DNA from: Blastocatellia bacterium
GTDB lineage: Bacteria; Acidobacteriota; Blastocatellia; UBA7656
DNA: 64,000 nucleotides
Reading direction: 5' to 3'
Assembly (NCBI GenBank): GCA_035275065.1
Contig: DATENM010000145.1
Span: 1-64,000, forward strand
Both the position numbers and the translations under genes were made by a program. This document shows positions 51,430 through 59,368 of this stretch, in pieces (within the stretch, counting starts at the first letter, position 1; every line of letters starts with the position of its first letter). The notes below the pieces were generated by a model, which searched no databases, was not told where the DNA came from, and worked only from the letters and a program-made list of their open reading frames with translations.

Positions 51430-53058
51430 TCACTCCTCTTCAGTCAGCCGATGGTCTGCTACTGCGCCGCCGACCGTGAAATGGTAGAGGTCCTGGTATT
51501 TGCGGCCCTTGAGGCCAAGTATTTCGTGCATCGGATCGTCGAAGTAGCAGCCGATGCCGGTGCTGCGGATGCCTGCCGCTTCAGCTTCCAGATAAAGCAC
51601 CTGGCCGATGACCCCGGCTTCCCAAAAGAGACGAGGATAAAACCACGCGCCGTAGCGTTGCATCGCCCCCTCAAATTCAGCAATCATGCCGAGGCTGAAA
51701 CAACCATCCCTGGCGATTGCCTGGAGGCAAGAAATCTGTCGGGCGGCCTCGCCTGCTTCGGTCTGGATGAGACAGTAAAGTTCGAGTTGCTCTGGACATC
51801 CTGGTGGCCGACGCCACTGATCAGCCTGAGTGAGCGCTGCTTCCAGCGCCTCTCTCTGTGTGGGGTCGCGCACCAGGAGGTAAAGTCCCGCCGGTAGATC
51901 ATCCACGCGGTGAACAAAAATGGCCAGGTGAAGGCGAGGTTTCCAGGGAAGCGTGCTGAAGGGAAGAGAACCGGGGACTGCCAGAGTTCTTCGCAGGATG
52001 CGATAGAACGTCTCGCGCGAGATTCGCGTCTGTCCGTCCATTGCCACAGCACTGCGGCGCTGACGAATCATCTGGCGCAGAGAAACTGGGCGAACTTCCA
52101 ATGACTCCGGCTCGGGCGGCCTTTGAGTGCTCTCATACTGACCCGCGCCACGCGGCTTGCGAGCCGCTTCCGCTATCTCACCCATGCCCCATTCCACGTG
52201 GGCCTTACTCAGTTGATTGGGTCTGCCCCGCCAGTCGAGAGATTCGAAAGCCCGAACGGCGTCTTCGGGCAGACCGGTTTCAGTGGTCTCGGCTACAAAG
52301 GGACCAACCGCCATCAGCACGTCCGGTTCTTCCGCTTCGGCGTCGTGAGCAAGAAATGTGCCTGTGAGTAGCGCCAGCTCATCCCTACCCAGGTTGTCGA
52401 GAATCCTTGTCTGCCAGCCCAGCCCGGCGGCAGCGACGCTCATCGCGCCGATGGCGTGGCCCACATCATGCTGGCAGTAGCGATAGGCGCGGTGGCCGTA
52501 CTTCCATGCCTCTCGCCAGTGAATGGACGTGAGCCCGATCAACAGCGTGTCCTTTGGCAGTCGCCCACAAAGCCTTTCCCACACCCCTGACGCAAACTCT
52601 GCGCGCTGCTCCAACCCATGTTCTTTCGGCGCATAATGGCAGACCGTGGCGTTATCTGATAGCCCCGGCAGGGGGCCGCAGATCAAGTAGCCCTCGGTCG
52701 GGTGGAGATTTCCACTCGACGGATTGACCCGCAGCGCCCAACTGATATCACCGGCGCGCTTCCATGCCGAGATTGCCAGGCTGTCGAAGAAAAGCTGAGA
52801 AACGCTGCGCACGCTCACCGCTGCTGGCCGCACCCGGCCCGGAGCAAAGGCCTCATCGTACAGCGGCTCATCCGCCGGCGGGATTTTCTCCAGAGCGATT
52901 AGCGGCGCGCCCTCATACCGGCGAAAGGGATTCGGCTGATTGGCCCAATCCATGTAGCCCAGGCTCGCGGCGTAGCGGTGCGGGTAATGCTTGGTTGCCT
53001 GGTGATACTCAAAAACCTGCTGAAGCGCGTCTGCCTTGTTGCTAGAGATTCGTTTCAT
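51430..53058 (-). CDS. Tandem SagB-type nitroreductase-fold oxidoreductase
   Basis: The 542-residue product has two nitroreductase-like domains (about 85-290 and 335-540). The N-terminal motif YHQATKHYPHRYA is typical of standalone SagB/ThcOx-family proteins. Segments such as RVNPSSGNLHPTEGYLI and WRREAWKYG-like YGHRAYRYCQHDVGHAI match FMN-binding oxidoreductases of azoline oxidation and peptide modification. The longer frame to 53109 has no better start. No RiPP precursor or cyclodehydratase is seen nearby. Confidence 0.85.
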   Translation of the reverse strand: MKRISSNKADALQQVFEYHQATKHYPHRYAASLGYMDWANQPNPFRRYEGAPLIALEKIPPADEPLYDEAFAPGRVRPAAVSVRSVSQLFFDSLAISAWKRAGDISWALRVNPSSGNLHPTEGYLICGPLPGLSDNATVCHYAPKEHGLEQRAEFASGVWERLCGRLPKDTLLIGLTSIHWREAWKYGHRAYRYCQHDVGHAIGAMSVAAAGLGWQTRILDNLGRDELALLTGTFLAHDAEAEEPDVLMAVGPFVAETTETGLPEDAVRAFESLDWRGRPNQLSKAHVEWGMGEIAEAARKPRGAGQYESTQRPPEPESLEVRPVSLRQMIRQRRSAVAMDGQTRISRETFYRILRRTLAVPGSLPFSTLPWKPRLHLAIFVHRVDDLPAGLYLLVRDPTQREALEAALTQADQWRRPPGCPEQLELYCLIQTEAGEAARQISCLQAIARDGCFSLGMIAEFEGAMQRYGAWFYPRLFWEAGVIGQVLYLEAEAAGIRSTGIGCYFDDPMHEILGLKGRKYQDLYHFTVGGAVADHRLTEEE

Positions 53059-53169
53059 GCGGATGCGGCTAACTATAGCATGATCGGCGGCGCTGAGAGA
53101 CTCCGGCAACGAGCGCTGCCGCGCCGCAAGTCTTAAAAGCCCATGCCGCCATCCATTTTGAGTCGCCTT

Positions 53170-53613
53170 TCAGCGCCGCCCATAGAGGATCAATTGCGGT
53201 CGGCTTCGGCCCCAATTATCCCTGCCATACCAGAATTCGACACTGCGAATTCTGCGCTCGTCCCCCGGCAGGTCAATTGCCCTCGTCGTCCTGCCGTTGC
53301 GGATTCGCTCTCGAACCTGAACCTCGGTGTCGGCGCCGTTCTCGAAGTGCACCACGACGCGCTGGACCTCAATGTCCCCACCCTGAACAAAAAACCGGAT
53401 CGCTCGGAACCGTCCGCGGGCATTCACACGAATGGTGTCATGATCTTGCCGGCCATCGACACGCGAATCTCCGAGGCGTTCCCACCGGCCATCATCTCGC
53501 CGATACCTATCGTCTCGATCACGCCTCTGGGCATCTACGCCGAGACCGAAGCTCAAGACGAGCAATAACGAAATGAGCAAACGAATTGATTTCATCAAGG
53601 TCATTCTTTTCAT
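53170..53613 (-). CDS. Secreted DUF2541-like protein
   Basis: The 147-residue product has a signal peptide (SIRLLISLLLVLSFGLGVDA, about 7-27). A basic stretch (QRRDRDDRYRRDDGRW) and a beta-sandwich follow with WERLGDSRVDGRQDHDTIRVNARGRFRAIRFFVQGGDIEVQRVVVHFENG and RRIRSVEFWYGRDNWGRSRPQLILYGRR, resembling DUF2541. The function is unknown. The ATG at 53613 has GGGAG. A CRP-like operator with a TATCAT -10 lies 66 bp upstream of the start. Confidence 0.75.
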   Translation of the reverse strand: MKRMTLMKSIRLLISLLLVLSFGLGVDAQRRDRDDRYRRDDGRWERLGDSRVDGRQDHDTIRVNARGRFRAIRFFVQGGDIEVQRVVVHFENGADTEVQVRERIRNGRTTRAIDLPGDERRIRSVEFWYGRDNWGRSRPQLILYGRR

Positions 53614-53678
53614 TTTTTCTCCCGACTTGCTGGTCAAAGGCGCGAAGTCGCCTCAACCTGAACATGCTGCTGTTTGAG

Positions 53679-53722
53679 ATGATAAGCCCACCGCGCGGTG
53701 GGCTTCTGTCCAATATTAAACA
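53679..53722 (-). promoter_or_regulatory. CRP-like operator and promoter upstream of the DUF2541 gene
   Basis: Read on the minus strand, TGTTTAATATTGGACA (53722-53707) is followed 38 nt from its start by TATCAT (53684-53679), 5 of 6 match to consensus. The operator shares AATATTG with the palindromic one at 46667. Confidence 0.6.
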
Positions 53723-53790
53723 ATCGTGTGAAGATAATTGCGAATGCTGGTAAGCATGATTGGCCGCTGGCCGGCGACTGACCCACAACG

Positions 53791-54471
53791 CTAGGCGATA
53801 TGAGCCAGATAATCTGTGAATTTCTTCTCTTTGATGATGAGGAAGTGCTCGTCGCTCGTCTCGATCAGCCCGAGGTTGCGAAAGCGCTGCATAAAAACAC
53901 TGATCCGTGATCGCGTCGTGCCGACCATCTTAGACAATTCTTCCTGGCTAATCTTGTGTTCGATGCGTAAGCGATCAGGGCCTTGATTGCCGAGGCTGCG
54001 GGCCAGTTGTAATAGGGTCTTGCCGAGGCGCTGTTCGCTGTCTACGGTCACCAGATGAGCGATCACCTGCTGTTGTTCAGCAATCCGCATGGCGAGGTAG
54101 CGGACAAATCCCTCAAGCAGCGAAGCACTACCCAGCAGCGAAAAGAACTTCGAGGCAGGGACGACTTTTAAGTTGGTCTCTTCCATGGCCGTCGCGGTCT
54201 CAATCCGTTCGCCCAACCCTGACAGGCTCAACTCGCCGAACACCTCGCCGGCCCCGTGGACGGCAAAGATGCACTCTCTTCCTTCAAGTGAAACCATGAC
54301 GAGTTTGACCTGGCCGCTTTCAATGAAGTAGACCGTGTCGCCCGGTTCCCCACAGGTGTAGACGTTTTCATGTTTGGCGACCTTGCTTGGGCGCGCGTCC
54401 CGGAGGTCGCGACGCAAGCAATCGCGCAATTGTTGAATGAAGCGGTCAGCCTGAGGAGTCTCTTGAATCAT
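53791..54471 (-). CDS. CRP/FNR-family regulator, paralogue 1
   Basis: The 226-residue product has a cyclic-nucleotide-binding-like domain (about 25-130, VYTCGEPGDTVYFIESGQVKLVMVSLEGRECIFAVHGAGEVFGELSLSG) and a winged helix (about 165-220, SQEELSKMVGTTRSRISVFMQRFRNLGLIE). It is a clear paralogue of the gene at 54562. GEVFGELSL matches the phosphate-binding cassette region, but the classical Arg/Thr pair is not seen, so cAMP binding is uncertain. No operator of the TGT-N10-ACA type was found at class II distance upstream. Confidence 0.88.
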   Translation of the reverse strand: MIQETPQADRFIQQLRDCLRRDLRDARPSKVAKHENVYTCGEPGDTVYFIESGQVKLVMVSLEGRECIFAVHGAGEVFGELSLSGLGERIETATAMEETNLKVVPASKFFSLLGSASLLEGFVRYLAMRIAEQQQVIAHLVTVDSEQRLGKTLLQLARSLGNQGPDRLRIEHKISQEELSKMVGTTRSRISVFMQRFRNLGLIETSDEHFLIIKEKKFTDYLAHIA

Positions 54472-54561
54472 TGGCCTCTAACCGGTTGATGCTACCGAAT
54501 ACATGGACAGCGGACTCCCTCAGTATATAACGAGATTGATTGGATCGCCATCAGCCCCGGC

Positions 54562-55356
54562 CTACCGATTCGCTCGCTTGCATTGGTACGTCGTCCCCGT
54601 ATGGCGCTTAACACGACCCGATAAAATCCTGTCATCATCTTCTCCTTGATGGGGATTCAGCTGGCATGCAGCGGACTGGACAATGGACGCCAGGTAAGTC
54701 ATCAGCTTGTGCTCCTTGATGATGAGATGGTGCTCGGTGGTCATCTCAATGAGGCCGAGGTTGCGAAAGCGCTGCATAAAGACGCTGACGCGCGGCCTCG
54801 TCGTGCCGACCATCGAGGCCAGTTCTTCGTGTGAGATTCTCAGCTCGATGCGGATGCTGCGCGGGTCTTTCAAACCGTGCTTTCTGGCGATTTGCAACAG
54901 CGTCTGCCCGAGCCGCTGCTCGCTATCGACGGTCACCAAGTTGGCGATGACCTCCTGCTGGTCGGCGACGCGCACCGTCAGGTATTTGATGAAGCCTTCC
55001 AGCAGAGAGTCTTTGGCCAGCCGCTCAAGGAACTGGTCGCAGTGGACCCGTTTCAAAACCGTGTCTTCCATGGCGGTCGCCCTTTCCAGCCGCCCCTTCA
55101 GTCCCGATAGGCACAACTCACCGAAAATATCCCCTGTGCCGTGGATCGCCAGCATGCACTCTTTGCCTTCCGACGAGACCATGACGAGTTTGACCTTGCC
55201 GCTTTCGATGAAGTAGATCATCTCGACTGCCTCGCCGACCGTGTAGACGTAGTCGTTTTTGGCAATATTGATCGCGCTGGAGTTGCGCGTCTCACGCCGC
55301 AAAGAGTCGCGCATCTGTTCCTGGAATAGAATCGTGTTGGGATTATGCTCGATCAT
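54562..55356 (-). CDS. CRP/FNR-family regulator, paralogue 2
   Basis: The 264-residue product has the same layout as its neighbour: VYTVGEAVEMIYFIESGKVKLVMVSSEGKECMLAIHGTGDIFGELCLSG and a winged helix with SHEELASMVGTTRPRVSVFMQRFRNLGLIE. A Cys-containing, Gln/Arg-rich tail of about 30 residues follows. The start has no strong upstream ribosome-binding site. An operator at 55461-55446 with TAAACT at 55424-55419 (exactly 37 nt) lies about 60 nt before the gene, implying control by a family member or itself. Confidence 0.88.
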   Translation of the reverse strand: MIEHNPNTILFQEQMRDSLRRETRNSSAINIAKNDYVYTVGEAVEMIYFIESGKVKLVMVSSEGKECMLAIHGTGDIFGELCLSGLKGRLERATAMEDTVLKRVHCDQFLERLAKDSLLEGFIKYLTVRVADQQEVIANLVTVDSEQRLGQTLLQIARKHGLKDPRSIRIELRISHEELASMVGTTRPRVSVFMQRFRNLGLIEMTTEHHLIIKEHKLMTYLASIVQSAACQLNPHQGEDDDRILSGRVKRHTGTTYQCKRANR

Positions 55357-55418
55357 AGGCAGGGTCTCCGCTTCGGATGTTGTTTAGGTAAAAATCACCA
55401 ATTATCTTCTCCAATAAT

Positions 55419-55461
55419 AGTTTATGCTCAATCGCGAATGATTGCCGTGCAATATTGGACA
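55419..55461 (-). promoter_or_regulatory. CRP-like operator and promoter of paralogue 2
   Basis: On the minus strand TGTCCAATATTGCACG (55461-55446) is followed at exactly 37 nt by TAAACT (55424-55419), the same -10 as the promoter of the remnant at 46777. The centre of the site is at -41.5. Confidence 0.65.
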
Positions 55462-55605
55462 GTAACCCCCTCGGCACGGGTGATTGCTTAGCCTCCGATA
55501 GTTCAAGAGAAGCAGTCGTTATAGTAAATATTTTTTCGCGGGAACTTCTGTCGTTTTTCGCAAGGACTTTTATGAATCCGCAAGGGCTTTTGTAATTGGC
55601 ATGAT

Positions 55606-56835
55606 CTACCGGGTCAGGTGGGCAACCGTCTCGACATGATAAGTCTGCGGGAAGAGGTCAACGCCGGTGACGCGGTCGAGCCTGTAGCCGGCATCAAGCA
55701 GACGGCGCAGATCGCGCGCCAGCGTCGGCGGGTCGCACGAGACATAAACGACGCGCGCCGGCTCTAAGGCGATGATGCCTGCGAGCGCGGCGGCGGCTCC
55801 CGCGCGCGGCGGGTCGAGCACCAACAATTCAACCGGCTCACTCGCGGTGGTTCGCGGCGCTGTGAAATCAGCGAGCCATTGCTCGACGCGGGTATGCCGC
55901 AACTCGACATTGGCGGTCTGGTTGGCCGCGATGTTCTGCCGCGCAAAGCGTACCGCTTCCAGGTCGGATTCGACACTGATGACGCGGTTGAAGCGCCGCG
56001 CCAGCGGCAAGCTGAACAGCCCGACACCGGCATAAAGATCGACCGCTACACTACCCGCATAATCATCCAGCGCCTCGCCGGTCAGCGCCTCAAGCAACAG
56101 CGCATTGCCTTGAAAGAAAGTCGTCGGGCTGAACTTGTAGGTCAGATCATGGATCGTGCGAGTGATTGTCCCTGAAGGCAGGCCGCTCACCGCCGGCGCG
56201 ATGGCAATGCCGTTGTCGCCCGCGGCCATCTCGACTTCACGCAAGCGTGAAAGATCGGCGCGCGCCGCGCCTGTCGAATCACTCGCCGCCTCGCGCAACT
56301 GAGAAAGCGCGGCGTCGAGTTCCGGCACCAGCACAGGGCAACTGGCAATATCGCGAACCGCGCTTGAGGCCGAACGATTGAAGCCGATGCGTAGCGGTTG
56401 ATCCGCCGTTGACCTGTCGCTTGCGAGCTTGACCTGGGCGCGTGCGCGGTAGCCGGTCTCGGCGGCGTGCAACACGGCAATCTCTTGCGGCCAACTGATC
56501 TTGCCGATGCGCGTCAGCGCGTCACGAATGAAGCCGGATTTCGCCGCGAGCTGTGCGTCATAGGTTAAGTGCTGAAGCTGGCAGCCGCCGCATTCGCCAA
56601 AGTAGGCGCACAAGGGCGCGCGGCGTTCCGCTGACGGTTCAATGATCGAGTCAACGACAGCGCGGGCATAGTTCTTCTTGCGCTCGACGACGCGCACGCG
56701 CAAACGCTCGCCGGGCGCGGCCAGTGGGACGAAGATCGTCAAGCCCTCGTGATGCGCGATGGCGTCGCCGCCATAGGCGAGACGTTCGGTGGTCACCTCA
56801 ATGTGGTCGTCCAGTTTGAGCGATTGCGTAGTCAC
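55606..56835 (-). CDS. RNA m5U methyltransferase (RlmD/TrmA-type), TRAM domain
   Basis: The 409-residue SAM enzyme forms 5-methyluridine in rRNA or tRNA. It has an N-terminal TRAM domain (about 5-65) and a four-cysteine iron-sulfur motif (CAYFGECGGC plus a later Cys). The methyltransferase part includes VDLYAGVGLFSLPLA (SAM site) and the C-terminal catalytic VVYVSCDPPTLARDL. Whether the target is 23S (RlmD-like) or tRNA cannot be told by reading. The GTG start lies in a short gap. Confidence 0.9.
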   Translation of the reverse strand: MTTQSLKLDDHIEVTTERLAYGGDAIAHHEGLTIFVPLAAPGERLRVRVVERKKNYARAVVDSIIEPSAERRAPLCAYFGECGGCQLQHLTYDAQLAAKSGFIRDALTRIGKISWPQEIAVLHAAETGYRARAQVKLASDRSTADQPLRIGFNRSASSAVRDIASCPVLVPELDAALSQLREAASDSTGAARADLSRLREVEMAAGDNGIAIAPAVSGLPSGTITRTIHDLTYKFSPTTFFQGNALLLEALTGEALDDYAGSVAVDLYAGVGLFSLPLARRFNRVISVESDLEAVRFARQNIAANQTANVELRHTRVEQWLADFTAPRTTASEPVELLVLDPPRAGAAAALAGIIALEPARVVYVSCDPPTLARDLRRLLDAGYRLDRVTGVDLFPQTYHVETVAHLTR

Positions 56836-56900
56836 TCTTCCACCATAACAGCTAGCCGGCGACGGTGGAAAGAGACGCGGGGGGCGCGGCGAGAGAAGGC

Positions 56901-57719
56901 TCAGAGATAAAAGAGGCTCAGGCGCGGCAGGCCGTTGCTTTCGCGGAGGCGGCGGGCGACGAAGTTTTCGAGCGTCTGCTCGTAGATGGCTTTGTCCATC
57001 TTCTTGCGATAAGCCTGTAACTGCGCCTCGGCTTCTTCGCGCAGGTGGGCGAAGTCGTCATCGCCGAGGGCACGGCGCGCGCTCGCCAGCAACATCCGAT
57101 CAATGGCGTCAAGGTCGTGCTCGATGGCTTCGGCATTGGCGCGGGTTGCCTGCTCGATGGTCGCGCGAATCTCTGCGAGCCGCGCCCGCGCCCGCTCGAT
57201 GGCGCTGTCGACTTCGCCGCGCTTACTCTCCTGAGCGAGCGCCGCCGCGGCGCGCAACTCCGCGTCCGAGCGCGACAGGAAATCGAGCAGCACAGGCTTC
57301 GGAAATGGCTCGACCGTTTGCCGCTCGGCCGCGGCGGTTGCCGGCTCTTCTATCTCTGTGAGGCTGCCAGGAGGCGCGCCGCCGACCTGCGCCAAGCGGT
57401 ATTCGGCGAACGAGGCTTCGACTTCCTGCTGGCAGTAGAAGATGGAATTAACCTTGCGGTACTTGCGCGCGCGGGCGTCGTAGGAGTCGAAGGATTTATT
57501 GATCGCCCGCAAGACGACGTGCAGCGGGATGCCGGCGATCTTCCAGCTTTCAATCAGCGCCCAGTCGAGCGGCGAGACCAGCATCGGCTTGCCGCGGCGG
57601 CGCACGAACTCCTCTTCGACTTCGGTGAAGTAGTTGAAGTAATTCAGCCGGTCAGCGCCGCCGGCTTGCTCTACTGTATCGTCCAAGGTTCTTCGGCCCG
57701 CTGTCGGTTGATCTGCCAA
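56901..57719 (-). CDS. Uncharacterised protein, coupled to an aminotransferase
   Basis: The 272-residue product is not recognised. It starts MADQPTAGRRTLDDTVEQAGG. Its most distinctive segment is FNYFTEVEEEFVRRRGKPMLVSPLDWALIESWKIAGIPLHVVLRAINKSFD (about 30-78). A linker (about 115-140) and a helical, charged C-terminal half (RARARLAEIRATIEQATRANAEAIEHDLDAIDRM) follow. It begins with TTG immediately after the upstream gene's stop (TGATTG), so the two are co-translated. The function is unknown. Confidence 0.65.
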   Translation of the reverse strand: MADQPTAGRRTLDDTVEQAGGADRLNYFNYFTEVEEEFVRRRGKPMLVSPLDWALIESWKIAGIPLHVVLRAINKSFDSYDARARKYRKVNSIFYCQQEVEASFAEYRLAQVGGAPPGSLTEIEEPATAAAERQTVEPFPKPVLLDFLSRSDAELRAAAALAQESKRGEVDSAIERARARLAEIRATIEQATRANAEAIEHDLDAIDRMLLASARRALGDDDFAHLREEAEAQLQAYRKKMDKAIYEQTLENFVARRLRESNGLPRLSLFYL

Positions 57720-58877
57720 TCAGGATAGCGCCTTGACCAGTCGCTCTGCCGCCGCTTCCAGCATCGCGTCTTCGCGCGCAAAGCACCAGCGCATATAAAC
57801 GTCCTGCTCCGGCTCGTCCATAAAGGCGCTGCCGGGGACGCCGGCGACGCCCGCTTGAATCAGCCGCTCATTCAACTCGACGGCATCGGTGAAGCGTTCG
57901 GGAATGCGCGCCCAGGTGTAGAAGCTGGAACGCGACGGGTAGATTTGAAAGCCCACCCGTTCGAGCGCCGCATTCAAAGTGGCGCGCTTGCGGGCGAAGT
58001 CTACCCTGAGGCGGTCGTAATAGCTTGTGTCTTTGACCAGCACACGCGAGAGCGCGTGTTGCAGCGGCGTCGGCGTGCAGACGTAGTAAAGATTGCCGAG
58101 CGGCCCAAGCTGGCTGGCCAGCTCGCCCGGCCCATAGGCATAGCCCAATCGCCAGCCCGATATCGCCCACGATTTTGAAAACGAGCTGATCGTCACCGTG
58201 TGCGGCGCGGCTTCCGGTACGCTGGCCGTGGCCACATGATCGTCGGCTTCGAGCGTGAAATGTTCATAGACCTCGTCGGACAGAATCAGCAGGTTCAACT
58301 CTTCGGCAATCTGACCGATGCCGCGCAGCTCGTCGCGCGTCATGACGCGGCCCGTCGGGTTGGCGGGCGAGCAGACAATGATGGCTTTCAACGGAAATTC
58401 AGCGCGCCGGGCGGCGTCGCGGCAGACGCGGCGCAGCTCGTCGAGGTCAAGCTCTAGCCGGTCGCCGCGCAGCTTGAAGACATCGACCCGCCCGCCGGCG
58501 CTTTCGACCGTGCGCTTGTGATAAGGGTAGTAGGGCTCGAAGACCAGCGCCGCTTTGCCGCGCAGGAACGTGTGCGCGAAGGCCACCAGGCCGCCGGTCG
58601 CGCCCGGCGTGATCATCAATTCGAGCGGGCGCTTGTCGGGGTCTACGGTGACGCCGTTGAGCTGTTGCAGCTTGGTGGCGACGGCGCGGCGCAAGCTGTC
58701 GGTGCCTTCAAAAAAGCTGTAATGGTTGAGACCTTCGCTGATGACGTCTTTGGCGGCTTGCTCAAGGTCCGGGTGCAGGCGAACTTCGTTCTGTCCCTGC
58801 ACGAGATTGCCGCTCGCGGGCACGAGGCGCGTGATCGCGCGGATGTCGGGCTGTGGGCGTTTTGTTCTTGTTTGCAA
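57720..58877 (-). CDS. Class I/II pyridoxal-phosphate aminotransferase
   Basis: The 385-residue fold type I protein has IIVCSPANPTGRVMTRDEL, ILSDEVYEHFT, and the PLP-lysine region SSFSKSWAISGWRLGYAYG, all typical of aspartate/aromatic aminotransferase-like enzymes. The substrate is not determined. It begins with a TTG at 58877, with GGGGAGG upstream, and is the upstream member of a two-gene unit with the uncharacterised protein. Confidence 0.9.
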   Translation of the reverse strand: MQTRTKRPQPDIRAITRLVPASGNLVQGQNEVRLHPDLEQAAKDVISEGLNHYSFFEGTDSLRRAVATKLQQLNGVTVDPDKRPLELMITPGATGGLVAFAHTFLRGKAALVFEPYYPYHKRTVESAGGRVDVFKLRGDRLELDLDELRRVCRDAARRAEFPLKAIIVCSPANPTGRVMTRDELRGIGQIAEELNLLILSDEVYEHFTLEADDHVATASVPEAAPHTVTISSFSKSWAISGWRLGYAYGPGELASQLGPLGNLYYVCTPTPLQHALSRVLVKDTSYYDRLRVDFARKRATLNAALERVGFQIYPSRSSFYTWARIPERFTDAVELNERLIQAGVAGVPGSAFMDEPEQDVYMRWCFAREDAMLEAAAERLVKALS

Positions 58878-59368
58878 ATCAAACCTCCCCTCAATCGTTT
58901 CCTCGATGGATGGTAAAAGCCGGCCTGCGGCCTGTCAAGCAAACCATCCCGGCGACTGGAGGGAAAAGTGGCGGAAGCGAATCGCTCCCCTGGCCACTAG
59001 TGGCTCTGCATTTTTGCCTTTTGCCGCCGCGCGCGTCAGCGCATCACAGGCCATCACACGCCTTTTGCCTATTGCCTTTACCTTACCCCGTATGGGGCAG
59101 GGAAGTTTCTATTGAAAAAGCCCTGGCGGCTGTGTTACTTTGCAAAAGGGGTCAAAACAAGCAGAGGTATTTGATTCCCGTGCGATCAGTTATCATGCGT
59201 TCGAGTTTGCTCGTCATCCTTTATTCATAAGCAGACAAGCCCTGCTTTGCAGTCCGCAGTCGAAAGTCCCATCTCGCCGGCTCAGGCGCAGGAACGTATG
59301 AGCCGTTCGATGGCGCATACCTGCGTTATCCAGAATGTAAAGCAGTTGTTGTTGAAAGGTCTGGACGC
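58878..59368. other. Non-coding gap (491 bp) with unpaired heptamer-like repeats
   Basis: Direct repeats of TTGCCTTT/TTGCCTA type occur at about 59010-59026 and 59062-59088, keeping the 7-bp period but without an inverted arm. The remainder, including 59095-59368 upstream of the GGDEF gene, shows no recognised gene. The divergent promoters of the two flanking genes must lie here but were not resolved. Confidence 0.6.

Noticed and set aside
58878..59368. A gene in the gap between the aminotransferase and the GGDEF gene
   Set aside because: Frames here have no start signals or motifs and cross heptamer-like repeats.
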